A DNA stretch of 64,000 nt, taken from assembly GCF_030704535.1 (NCBI RefSeq), contig NC_081811.1:6614001-6678000 (forward strand), read 5' to 3'. Shown in pieces: positions 11,255-24,000 of the stretch. Below the pieces are notes generated by a model. That model had not been told where the DNA came from, did no database searches, and saw only the letters and a list, made by a program, of their open reading frames with translations. Each line of letters opens with the position of its first letter. The stretch's first letter is position 1. Position numbers and translations under genes: made by a program. The stretch is from Vitis vinifera (lineage: Eukaryota; Streptophyta; Magnoliopsida; Vitales; Vitaceae).

Positions 11255-12316
11255 CACTCCCTATTGCATGGCCACTTTGGGTGTGCCACCATATGCACGT
11301 GATCCATTCTATTCTATTTTCCTCTTTGTGGTGCGTTTCTCTTGTGTTTGTGTGAATTTACATGTTTTAAGTTAGGTTTTCAAAATCTACTTTCCATTCA
11401 AATAATCCCAACTTTAAAAATTCATCCTTAGTCTTTAGGTAATGAAATCCTGATTTTAATAAATACTTGTTGCCAATATTTCCTTGGGACATGCACTTTT
11501 TTATTTTCTTTTATTTTTTTAATATACCAATTTTCTAGAAATCCTTCCTCAATGATCATTAAGAAAATGGAATTGTGTAGAATGAATTGATGCAAATAAA
11601 TTAGACATTAATGGGCCCCAACTTATGTGATATTCTCTTACAGTTAATTATTCATTCTAAATATCTTGTACTTGTTGAATGCTAATTGTCTTTGCCTTGC
11701 TATTCGGATATATGAATGTTTTTTTTAATACTTATTATCATATACTAATCTTGTTTTTATAAAGCTAGCACTTTGCTTGTTGTTCAGATACACCTTTGTC
11801 TTATCTTACTCGTTTGACTATTTTCCGATGTATATTTCGGCCATAGTATATCATGATCATTGTTTGGTATCAATTGATTAGCTAACCAATTGTCATGTTT
11901 AATTGTTTCACCCTGATTGGTAGAGATCTATTTTAAGGCTTAAAGGGGTGTCGAGCTTATTACCGTACCTCTCTGATAGATAACTTGACCCTTGAACTAA
12001 GATTCGATTTTTCATATACCTATTTTTTCATTTCAAGAGTCACACTTAAAGTTTTCTTTTCTATTTTATTTTTCCTTAAAAAATAAAATAAAAATAGGTG
12101 ACCATTCCAAAACCAAATTTTAAAAAAATCAAATTTTCAAATAAAAAAAGAGTCCAACCATTCCTTTTGAGTGGAGATGCTATGGTGGGTCCACACTTTG
12201 ATAATTCCATATAAAATTAAATTATTTACATTGAGGCATATAACAATTATAACATTATTAGATTTTGACATGATCTAAAAGGTGTTAAAAATAACATATT
12301 TGAAAGCTATGATGTT
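11255..12316. other. Intergenic, no gene recognised
   Basis: AT-rich non-coding DNA. No ORF above about 60 residues and no recognised repeat other than short A/T runs. Confidence 0.5.
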
Positions 12317-12325
12317 GTACATAAC

Positions 12326-13265
12326 CATGGAAGAAAATATCGCGAAATATCGTGTATCGAAGGTTTCATTAAATTATTTTTCATAGAGAAATATCGGTCC
12401 GGCGATATTTCGGGATTTATCGCGAGAAATCACCGATTTCTCGCGATATATAGGTGATTTGGCGATAAATCGCCGATTTTTCGGCGATATAACGCGGGTC
12501 AACGAAAGTCAGACCCGCTACAGTGCCCGTCAACGCACTACAGTGATGCTACAGTGCCTCACCTTTATTTGTTGCTGAGAGGATTTGAACCCCAAACCTT
12601 TTACCCGCTTACCACCTGAGCTAAGTTGCCCTTTGATATATAATATGCAACAACTATATATATACTTAAATTCATTATATAAAGAAAATATAAGAATATT
12701 TTTAAGAGCAAATTAATTATAATTATTTTATAATTAAATGCAAAGTCTTTTAATTAATTACTAAAAATATAAAAATTATATAATTTTCTTCATAATGTTT
12801 TTAATATCATTAATAATTAATTAAATATTAAAAAATTATATATATATATATCATTATTTATTTTATATTATTTAATACAATTGAATTAAATGGATCATAT
12901 TTTAATACTAATATATATTTTAAAATTAGACATATTATAATCAAATATCATAATATTATGTGTAATTTAATAATAAATGTATACTTATAAAATTCATATT
13001 TTTATCGATGCATACGACATTATTATCAAATATGATAAATCATGTTATACATATATCAAAATTTTCAATAAAATAACTTTAAAATGTCTATTATATTTCT
13101 AATTATATTATTATGAGGTTTTCCTTACATTTTCATGAGTTTTTAACAATTTTAAGCTTACCGATATTTTTTCCCAAAATATCCACCAATATATCTCCGA
13201 TATATCCGATATATCCGTAAAATCGAAATACCGATATATCCGTGATTACCGATATTTTCTTCCAT
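12326..13265. mobile_element. Non-autonomous Mutator-like element with TIRs and 9-bp TSD
   Basis: The two ends are inverted repeats: ATGGAAGAAAATATCG at the left and CGATATTTTCTTCCAT at the right. Perfect 9-bp direct repeats GTACATAAC flank it (12317-12325 and 13266-13274), which fits Mutator-like target-site duplications. The end regions are packed with CGATAT/ATATCG motifs; the centre is very AT-rich and has no transposase. A tRNA-like sequence lies inside. Superfamily assignment rests only on the 9-bp duplication. Confidence 0.75.
12575..12631 (-). ncRNA. tRNA-like sequence inside the terminal-repeat element
   Basis: On the minus strand an A-box-like TTAGCTCAGGTGGTAA is followed after a shortened middle by a perfect B-box-like GGGGTTCAAATCC. 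At about 57 nt it is too short for a full tRNA and the anticodon arm is not intact, so it is a tRNA-derived relic or a SINE head, not a working tRNA. The box consensus is established knowledge; Pol III activity is not shown. Confidence 0.55.
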
Positions 13266-13382
13266 GTACATAACATGTACCAAGGGCATAGTGTTTGTTT
13301 TGGTCCACACAAGTTATAAAGTCTATAAACCTGATTTCCTTCCCTTAATTTCCTTAATAGATCATAATATGTTGAATTCATG

Positions 13383-14250
13383 TTTTGAAATATCGATAAA
13401 CACGATATATCGTTACTTGAAATTTACAAATATATCGAAAATATTTAGAAAATATCGGTAAGGCAAAAATTATTCAAAATTCATGGAAATATTTAGAAAA
13501 ACTCTTAAAAAATGATAAAATAAATAAAAATACATATGTTAAAGTTATTTTCTAAGTATAATTAGCATAGGTATCATCAAAAAGAAAATATTGGTAAGCA
13601 AAGATATATCGGTCTTAATAATTTATTATTTATTTATTCAAATTAATTTTAATTTATAAAATATTAGAATTTCATTATTATTTTTTATATTTTAGTATTT
13701 TTTTTAATAAATTTATATTTTTAATATTTTAGAATAAAAACATTCAAAATTAAATAAAATTAAAATGATAAATATAAAAAATTTAAAAGTGAAGTGATAG
13801 TAATTTTTTAAAATAGGATTCGTAAGATAAATGATGATACATTTAATATTAAAATTATAATTTATTTAATTCAAATGCATTCAATAATATAAAATAAATG
13901 ATGATGCATATATGATTTTTAATATTTATATTTTTATATTTAATTATCATATAAATTATATTAAAAAATACTTGTTAAGAAAATTATAATGATGGTTTTT
14001 ATACATTAATTAGTTAATTAATTAAAATTTAAAGTAAAATAATTATTTTTTTTAATAATGAACTTTAACATATTTATTATTAATATATATTAACAAGTGA
14101 AAACTTGGTTGATGGTAACTAGCCTTAAACCTAAGCCTTTTGGTCTGGGTCGAATCCTCCTCCTTCCTTCAATCAACGAAAATTTCCTAAACCACAAAAG
14201 AATATGATCATTTAGCTTATCGAATTGAAGTTTTATTTCTTTTTTTTTAT
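13383..14250. repeat. Truncated inverted relative of the 12326-13265 element
   Basis: Starts with ATATCG-rich DNA (GATATATCG at 13404-13412, ATATCGGTAAG near 13453) that mirrors the right end of 12326-13265 in reverse orientation. An AT-rich core follows, then a degenerate tRNA-like block at 14105-14160 with the B-box-like GGGTCGAATCC. The far terminal repeat is missing, so it appears truncated. Confidence 0.5.
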
Positions 14251-15814
14251 TTTGTGAAATAAATCATCATAAGGAGTTAGATCTACAATTTAATTTTCGT
14301 TTCTCTTCCCAAGTTTTCGAAGCATCCAAATGAGGTTCTTTATTGGTTTTTTTCCTCTTTAATAATTCCTTAAAACACTTGTGAAGATTATTTTTTGGAG
14401 GAGTTTCTGATCAAATATTCCACTTCTCCAATAACAAGAGCCTCCTTTATATTCATTTCCAATTTTGTTTTTTCTTTTTGGTTGCTTTGTTTGATTCTGT
14501 AATTTTAATTTATGGTTTTAATTCAGTTTCGATAAACTGGAAAAGTCAATACTTTTGGGGCTTTGGCTGTAATTTGGGGATTTAGGAAATTTCCACCAAA
14601 CGATCGAAGGAAGGAGGAAGGATGGGTTGGGATTTTAAAATAAAATGACGGCTTTTCCCTCACTTAAACATGTCATGTATTCAAAACATATGCCTTCCCT
14701 TCATTACATCTATTGTCACTCAACAAATGTATATTACATGTATTTATAAAGTATACATTAAATGTAAGGGGGAAATGTGAAAAATACGATATAGGTTGTA
14801 GAGGTAAAATGTAATAAACCCTAAAAAGTTTTATTTTTAAATATAAAATATAAAAATGCAACATATTTTTAGTTTTATGTCATTATTCCCACTTAAATCA
14901 ACTATAGTTACCTGTTTAATCCTGAATCGATTTTACAACAACCTTGAATTTTTTTTAAAATATGTATATAAACCATAAGAAAATATGCAAAGTTCTATAC
15001 CAGGATAGATGTAACATAATAGTCAACTTAATTCAAATAACCTAATTCACTAACTCTTAGAATTAGATATTTCTACAATCACTCTTCCAAGTACTCACTT
15101 TTCTTGGTTCTGACACCATCCCCTATAGTGTCTGTTTGAGCATGTACACAACAAGGCAACCTGAAGTTTTAATTTCCCTTGTGATTAGAGCCTCGTTTGC
15201 TACTACATACTAATTAAAAGCGTTTATGCTTATAATGTTAAGGGCTTGAAATAGATCATCAAATATGTTTTTTTATTTCAAGAACATCAATCCATTTAAT
15301 CCAATACTGCAAGTGTTCTCTATTTGTGATATCCCACATCAGATAAAAAGAAAGTTTATGACACTATACAAATATGAACTTCTTTTAACCATGTAAACAC
15401 ATTTTAAAGCCGTAAGGATCATTTGGACAAAAAACGGACAATATCTACACAATTGGGTAGAAGTCATTATAAATGGTATCAAAGCTGATTTTTGACTCCA
15501 GTGAAAAGGATTGTTTAGCCCTGTAAGGAGTGTTTATCTGCTTGATCCCGCGATATATCTCATATCAAATAAGAGAGAGTTTTTTATACTATATAAGTAT
15601 GGGTTTCTCTTAACCATGTAAACGTGTTTTAAAGTCATAAGAACTCCCTTTGGGCTTAGAGCGGACAAAGCGAACAATATTTAAACAGTTGGGTGCGGGT
15701 ACAAATGAACCCCCCTTTCTTTTTCATTCACATCATCAACTCCTTTACAAACTGAAATACATACCAAAAAGAGTTCTAAGATTAGATCTAAATTCTATCT
15801 GGCACTTGAGTGTG
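14251..15814. other. Intergenic, no gene recognised
   Basis: AT-rich. Two similar blocks near 15330-15420 and 15550-15630 share phrases such as ATATCTCATATCA, CCATGTAAACG and TTTTAAAG, suggesting an old duplication or a decayed LTR piece. No coding region is supported. Confidence 0.4.
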
Positions 15815-16432
15815 CTATACTCCGCGGGCCAAATCCGCCCTGAATCTTGCTATGAACTCCTCTGCCCTTTCATCTATTCCATACATCAGTGGTGATGCCA
15901 ATCCCACAGATTCCCACATTTCATCTGCTCCGCGTGTCTTTTGATCACTGCTGCACTTCCCCCTTTCCTGGCTTGATCCTGGCAGCATAGCTGGTTGGTT
16001 AAGAACTTTCATCCTCTTCGTGCTCGGTGGACACCTTGCAGTAGCACCCTTGCTTCCTCCTGCTGCGACTGCTGTTGTTTGGAGGGGCTCTACCTCCTTG
16101 GAGATGGGCTCGTTAAAGAGCTCATCCACATATACAGGTGCAGCCCTCTTCTGCACTACATGGCTTCGACGATACTGAACAGCAAGCGTGTTGGGCGGCT
16201 GGATTAACTGTTTTTTATGCTGAAGATGGGGCTGAGACGATACTGAGGGCCGAAGAACTGCAGTGCTGGTCCGGTATTTAGTTCTCTTGAAAGCCTTCCT
16301 TTGGCAGGGGGTTTTCTTCTTGATGGATTTAGACTTCTGGAGCTTGTGCAGTTTGCTTTGAAGCTTGGTGGTGAAGTTCCTCCAAGCCTTTCTGGCTGGC
16401 AAAAGCCTCTTTCCCAAGTTCAAGCAATACAT
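15815..16432 (-). CDS. DUF761 / cotton-fiber-like protein, 205 aa
   Basis: A single-exon ORF starting MYCLNLGKRLLPARKAW. The N-terminal third is basic and Lys-rich (KLQSKLHKLQKSKSIKKK). The middle has a PVYVDELFNEP motif. The C-terminus ends MYGIDERAEEFIARFRADL, which matches the C-terminal signature of plant DUF761 proteins (GIDERAEEFI.RFR). The function of this family is unknown to me. The first in-frame ATG after an upstream TAA was taken as start. The codon pattern and GC content stand out from the AT-rich flanks, supporting a real gene. Neighbours give no functional hint. Confidence 0.8.
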   Translation of the reverse strand: MYCLNLGKRLLPARKAWRNFTTKLQSKLHKLQKSKSIKKKTPCQRKAFKRTKYRTSTAVLRPSVSSQPHLQHKKQLIQPPNTLAVQYRRSHVVQKRAAPVYVDELFNEPISKEVEPLQTTAVAAGGSKGATARCPPSTKRMKVLNQPAMLPGSSQERGKCSSDQKTRGADEMWESVGLASPLMYGIDERAEEFIARFRADLARGV

Positions 16433-18026
16433 TGGCGTGCTTGCGATACAGAGGAAGGCTTGCAGTGTTGTGAAGGTGGCATAAAAATGGATGGTTCTTT
16501 ATAATATGAAAAGCTAGATTCCATCTTCAAAGGAAATATTTTTTTTCCCGCAGGGTTCATATCCATCCACCAAATTCGTAGACCAACTTAGATCCTACGC
16601 TAAGTCTTTGACGCAAGATAATACTTTACTGAAAGGATAACCATGGATACTATTGCTAATTGATCTAAGAGGACTTCTAACCATTTTTTCTCACTTTTCT
16701 TGGGCTTGTCCTGTAATGGTGCGTGTTGAATTGTGGGTGTGTGTGTTAAAGGGAACCAACTTTGTTTATTACCTACCATTTTTGCTAATTATTCTTAAAG
16801 AACCGTTTCTCATTGGAACAAACAAAGAATAAGGCTAGGCCTTATCTTAGTTTTGCCAGATCCCTCGAAAGTGAGATGACGGGGATGGATGCCTTTTTCA
16901 TCTCCTTTTATGATATCTTGCTCCCAACTTGCAGTGGTAGACGTGGGGGAAACGCATCTGCCCTTCACTATTCTCCAACTTGCTGAGATTCCAAACTTGC
17001 GTATAGGCTGACAGTGCATAGCAACAATGGCCCCCACTCCGCACAGAGGATTAAAAATTATACATGTATTCCTGGACCCAGAATCCATCTAGAGGCCAGT
17101 ATTCTTGACACATAGGTAGATAAAATAAATTCGAATGTGAAAGGCAGAAACATCCTTATTTTCTGAGTGGCTAGATGGTTTCCATTGGATTTTTAGTGGG
17201 CTAGGTTGGCTTTATCAAATGCAACCCAGGCTGAATGTGGGTAGAATAGGACAGGACCCTTTTGGGAGGGGTAAAAGATGCCAATCCAATATAATAGAGC
17301 CAACTAGCCAGGGCATAGTGCTAATAGCCAGGGGGTGAAAAGGTCTAATGCTATGTAACCATTCAACACAACTCGAATGAGTGAATTGATTAGTCCATAT
17401 TTGACTCATTTAAATTTTGATTTGAATAATTAATTAATAAAATAATAAACATATTAAATTGAGACATTGATCATATTTACTCAAACATGACCTAATTTAA
17501 TCGTATTTGAATTCATATTTTTAACCCAATTATTTTTCGTGCATTTAATTTATTTAGCTAGTACCGAAGCACCAACCATCAACATGAATTGTCACCTTTA
17601 CTTGTAGCATCCAGAAAAGAGGCCAATTGTCCTTGAAAACCAGGCTTGGAATTCTGCTCGCCCAATCCCTGAATAAAAAATAAAGATAAAAATATTATGC
17701 TGGATAATCACATTTTACCAACTGATGAATTTTATGTACAATCCTGAACCAACTTTACCACTAGGCTAAACTATCTATATGATTATGTTCCTTGTTAAAT
17801 TTTTCAGTGACTGCTGTTCTCTTTGGTAGCACAAGTTCGTCCATATTCAGGCAACAAGTAAATATACCTTTCTCTTGAATTAATGAATTTGCAAGACTCA
17901 TGTTCTTTATTTTTAACAAAATAATGAGGAAATAGCTCATTAGAATTTCCCCTGGCAGTGAAATAACAAAACCCAGAGAAAATGAATCGGTACAACATCC
18001 ATTTGCAAGATGGGAATATAAAAGAG
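16433..18026. other. Intergenic between DUF761 gene and TIM44 3' end
   Basis: Holds short ORFs (16810-17088 minus, 17215-17409 minus) with no recognisable family. The last few hundred bases before 18026 probably include the TIM44 3' UTR (minus strand). Confidence 0.4.
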
Positions 18027-21000
18027 CTAGATGAGGGCTTGGACACCAAGCTGTTGCATTTCTCTTAGCCTCCATATTGGGTAGATAGCCCCTTCCCCAA
18101 GTTCCTCTGCATCCACTTGTTGCATGGCCCATGCATAGTACACAGTGTGGATTGTATCCTGATTAAACAATAAATATAATCTAACGTTAGCAACCCAATT
18201 GTTATTGCCAATGATAGGATTAATAATATAATATCCAAAAGAAATGTAAATACTTTCAGGAATCAGCAATAACTAGCAAGCATACTATCATATTAAGCAA
18301 GCTGAGCTAGTTTGCTATAGATTATGGTAGATTGGAGCCCTAAAGGAATTCGTTCCTCTTTCTAATGGCTAATAATGGTGTCGGATTGCCATCACCCTTC
18401 CAACAAACCATGGACACATAATACCAACTTCAAGTAATGGCATGATAAAATTGAACATTTAGAAAAGAAACCAAAGATTCAAAAAGAGACTACCAAATTC
18501 AACCTGTCATTGGTAAAAATTGTATTTACAGGAAGGAAGCAAAGAGTGTGCGTATAGTCAAAATAAATGCAAAGTAAAATTTTTATACACTTAGGACTTG
18601 TTTGGATCTTGGAAAGTTCAAGAGGTTGTGAGGGAAAGAGAATGGAGCTGAAAAAATACAAGAAAAAAAAGATGTCAAGGAAAATGAAATTTAGGTCTCA
18701 ACTCAATTTTTCTCATATAATTCTCCAAATTTATCTCTCATCTTTCATCTTCAATATAAAGAATGGAGGATATTTTATTTTCCTTCTTATTTTCCATGTA
18801 AACCACACGAGATTTTAAATTCCTTCCTCCTTTTTTTCTTTCACTACTTTCCATGATCCAACAGTGTTAAAAAGGGGAAGAAAAGCAACAAGCAAAAGGG
18901 CTGTACCAGGCTTCAATTTTTTGTGCTACTATTCAACAAGAATTGTGAATTAAATACCAAATTGACAGTACATAAGCAACAGATGAAGAATCCATGGATA
19001 TTACTTATGTCTATGAGTTGCACATGTTGCCTATCAAAAAAAGAAAAAAAATGTTTGTGTTGCACATGTGAAGTATATGATGCATAAAAGAGACAGCATT
19101 CACCTTGCCCCCTTCTTTTATGGAGCCATCTGCACTGCGTACACAGTACACCTGCTGTGTTTGGAACTGCAATGATTCCCAAGGAGGACCATTAATATAT
19201 TGCTTCCACCAGAAAAGTTTAAAAGGCCAAAGAAATGCCTACCGCGACAATAATTATGGGACTGGTTCCCATCATTTTGGTTTCTCTTACTTCCACATCA
19301 GATATATGTAGAATCTGCACCAAGGAGAAGATCGACAATTATTAACATCATCACTTCATATCTAAACTATTATTTGTGGTGCTATTTGAAAGCCTAGCAT
19401 CTATAACCTGATTTCTTTCGGTTAATTAAAAGCATAAGGCATCACACAGATTTTTCTACCAACTCTGTAAAACAAACCATTCCCATACACCATTGTAGAT
19501 ATAATGCTTTAATTGAATTATTTTTAGCATCAAGTGATGGGTTCCGATGATGACAGGACTTCATTGATCACTTCATGACACTAGAAAAGGGTCACAGGTG
19601 AGGAGCTGAACCAAAGAAATGCTGCAAACTTTCAGTGAAAAGTAAGCTGAGGTGAGCACTCAAAAAATCATGCAAGCACCAAGCTTAATCCTGCCACAAC
19701 AATCACTGTCTAGGCTTTAAACAATAGTCCGAGTGGTTAGGCACACCTAGGAGCTTCCTTTGATAACATAAATTGTTTGAAAATGAGCTTCCAATACATG
19801 AATTATTCAAATTCATTTGATAAAAATGCAGTCTGAAGTTGTTCCCTTTTTTTCTTTTAATGTGATGGTGGAGCAGGAGGGAAGGAGTGGCTTTGTCCTC
19901 TGTTTTCCCTAGAAGAAACTAAAGTTATGTTTGGTTCCTGGAAACCAGGAAAGGGAAAATGATTTTTTTCAGTTTGGATACCATGGAAAAAGGAGGAGAA
20001 AAATGCGAAGGAAAAGAAAGGGAGTAATTTGATGAGATTTTCCTCCCCATTTTCCTTCAAAAGAAATGGGGAAAGTTTGGTTAAAATGTATTCCTCATGA
20101 ATTTAATTTTCTTTCCCTCAACTTTTATATGAACAACCAAACAAAAAAAATTATAATTTTTCCTTATCCTTTTTTCCTTCTCTTCTTCCTTTTGTACTTT
20201 CTTTCCCTCAAACTTTCTAGAAATCGAACATAGTCTAAGAATTCAATTAAGATCAAGGTATGTTTCTCTCTCCTCACAGGTGTATCACTATATCTAGGGA
20301 CATGGTAACCAACCAATTTCTAGATAGGGCACAAAAGGGGGGGGAAACAAACAAACATAACAAAACAAGGTAAAAATCTCAAGGTTTGAGGGCTGGAGTT
20401 AAAAATCACTTGCATATTGACTAGTTTACTCACTGATTGTTCTAATACATCTATTATAAGTAAAACATATACATAAAAATAGAAATGCACTCATATCAAA
20501 GCTGCCACCAAATGAACACCATATCATTAGTAGAAGCATCTTGGTTACCATCCTATCGGGTGCATGAAATTAAGAATCTGAAGCTCCTTACCTTGTTATC
20601 AAAAATGATACCCATGGTTTGATAGGCACCGTGTTCAGCTTTACATCGCTCAATAACTTCTGGGCTACAATACTTCTTCAAAGTTTCTGCATCTCCCTGC
20701 ATATGATAAAGCATTTGTTATTTGATGGAGAAAGAAAAAAAAATAATTAAAAAAAAATGCCCAGAAGAAGAAATAAAGAAAGAAAAACATTTAAAGCCAA
20801 ATTAGAAAAATCATTGATGCACTCCAGAATAAGCTCAGCACCTACCTTAATGTAAGCATTAAGGACTGGCCGGATCACCTCCTGAACCTCTGACACGAAG
20901 TCTGGTAAGGAAAAAGATCTAAGCAATACAAATTCCATACAATATTAAAAAAGTTAGAAGGTGACTAAAAATATTATAAATTCTAGAACAAAAAACAGAG

Positions 21001-24000
21001 GACATATCATCATACGGATCTCGACGACGTATTTCTTTGAATGACATTGCAGCAGCTGTTTCTCCAAAGACACTTTCATTGAGACTGTCATAGAGAAATT
21101 CCAGCACCCATAAAATAATATTAACAGCTAGTAAGCCTAAATATAAAAATGACATGCAGAAAAATAGAAACTAAATAAAGACAGATAGCATACTCCTGAA
21201 TTTTGTGCACAACAGGGTTATCACTGGTCTCCCATCTTTCACGCACATCTTCTGCCAACTACAATGCCAACCCAAACAATAATTGAAACTTAATTTTAAC
21301 AAGGAAACACATGTGTAATCAATCAACAAATTGCTAATCACACAATTATCTGTTACCAATAAAAAAGATATAAAACATTCAATAATAATAAAAAAATTAA
21401 ATTTAGAAAAAACTTAGCTCAAATTTGATGTCATATGAATAAATTCCTCCCAAAGAAAAGGATATCTAATTTGAAATGGTGCCCTTAAAAATGGGAATTA
21501 TTTTTGAAAATTATGAAAACCCACATCACATGAAGACATTTGGAATTTAGAAAACATCAACATAAAAATGAAAAATTAAATTAAATTAAAATTTTTAAAA
21601 AGAAATAAAACTCAAGAATAGTAAATGATACCTCAGGGGTTTGCCACTTCTATCTTTTTTGTTTTAAAAAATCAACTTATTTATAGATTAATGACAATTT
21701 CCAAATAAACTGTAAAAAGAAGCATGAACAAGCAATGATGACTTGTTAAAAATTGCTATAATGGAGAAATAAGGGAATTATTAACACATTAACTGCTGAG
21801 ACCATAATGCTAAGCACATAACAGTAATCAAGACTGCATTTCAGATTTTTTTTTATGAGCGAGATCAGAAAGCATATATACATAAAAACAAGAGAAGCCA
21901 AAACAGCGTCCCAAAGTGTACAGGAGGCATACTCCGGCCGCCCAAAGGATCACCCAAGAGGGAGAGGGAGAGAAACAAAAAACATCACCTGCCCTCACTT
22001 AGACTGCATTTCAGAATTTACAACTTTCCAGTTGCAGAAGTTATAAGAAAGTCATATACTAGTGAAGAGGATTTCAGAATATCACCATGTATAGATTTAT
22101 TTCTCTGAAGAGAATTGCATTCAAAATTTTTTCTTTTTTCCTTTTTAGCTGCCTTTATCGGTTAAATAGGGAATAAGAAATTCATATATAAACAATCGAA
22201 AAACAATCAATAAACAAATAAATATGAACACAATTTAACAGCATTCTTGCAATTTGAAGATGCATTACAACATGATCTTTTTTGTTTTTTTTTTTTTTTT
22301 TTTTCCTTTTGTTTTGATAGACAAGCATCATCTAGTAATGATCTGCATCCAGAGAGTTATCTAACCATTTCTATTGAAAGCATATATCAAAACTCACACT
22401 TAATACCAAATGCCATGTTCCAAATGATTTTGGATTCACCAGATTGACATAATAAATATTTATGAATGTGGATTAACCATAGGTCAGCCTCTTGTCCTAT
22501 TTGATTTGACCACTAATCTTGTTTTGAGTCAGACCAAATTGCACCTCTTAGATGGATTTAATAAAGAGAGGGAAAAAAAGAAAAAAAAATCATTTAATAA
22601 AAGACTCGGACCTTTTATGTAGAGAAGGGCCTTTTGGCCCAAAGTTTACTTTGAACTTAGGAAAAAGGGAGACAAAGCTTGCTTTGGAGATAGAAAAGAC
22701 CATTAAAAGGGACGAGAGAAAAGAAAAGATGACAATGAGCATAAGGCAGTGGAGAAACTGCAGTGAGGTTTAACAGATCCTAAAGCCCTACTCAGCTGCC
22801 ATGCTTGTGTTTGCATTTTTTTTTTTTGATGGTGCTTCATATGCTCCCTGTGTACATGGGTGGCACCCTCACTTTTTTGTTAGGCACTCTTCAATATATC
22901 TATATTTCTATATCAAAAGAAGAAAGCTAAAACTAAAAATAAAACTATGATAACCTCATGTGTCCACTAGCACCTGCACACAGAGAAAGAGCACCTAGGA
23001 ATTCCCTTCAAGCTGTCAATGGCTTCTCTTCCTCCTTTTATAGGTTCTAATTGACCAATCTCACTGGCTCCCCATTTTAATTCGATTCACTTATTTTCTA
23101 AGACAATCCCTGTTTCTACATTTGTTTTTACTGATCTGCTTCATTTACCAACACAACCTGTAAGGTCACATTGATTTTACACTTCAAAGGGGCATTGTCA
23201 CCTCGAGTCATTTGCAAGGAATTTGGGCAATTCAAGGGATATAAAAAAAAATACCAAGAGACAAATAACTAAGGAAAACTGTGTCTCAGTCCGTTAATTT
23301 GTGGGTCTGCCATGTCAAACACTTCTTGTACTAATGTCCAAAAACCATAACCATCTGATAGAACTCAAAAAGGAAAACCAATGATAAATTTATGTGAAGT
23401 GAAGTGAAGTGAACAGTTTGTACCTCCTGACCCTTGGTCACAACAGGTTCACTTAATCCACTGATACGCTTGAATACAGGATGACCTTGCATCTAAAAAA
23501 AACCCAGTCAAGGGAGAGAAAAGAAAGTAATAAGAAAAGAACTAAGATTTTTACAGTTTTCCATGCAAGTTGGAGCCAAGGATAACTTGCCTTATCTTTG
23601 AGTGCCTCCCATTTTTTACTCCATCGAGATTGCTTTGAGGGTACAATAACGATGTCTGTTTTTGTACTTCTTTCACCTGGTGATGCAGAAGAAGCTGCAC
23701 GTTGCATTTGCTTTCTCTTACTTGGATTACTGCTCAACTCATCCTTTACAATGCCGTACCCCTTCTTGGCTAAATCAAGAACTTTTGCTTCCTTCAATTT
23801 CTCAAAGGCTAGAGAAACTTTAGGAGATACAGTGGAGACACTTGACTTAAATTTTCCAAATAATGTTTCTGCAGTATCACTAGGCCCAGACTTATGGTGT
23901 TTTTCTTCACCAGATGAACTACTTCCCTTGTTTACATCAGCTTCAGATTTAGCTGAAGTACCAGCAGATTCTGAAAATTCTTGCTTCCCCTTCCCAAAAG

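Noticed and set aside
12575-12631. Functional tRNA gene
   Set aside because: The A and B boxes are recognisable but the length is too short and the anticodon arm is not formed.
15995-16207. 70-aa forward ORF
   Set aside because: Antisense of the DUF761-like gene.
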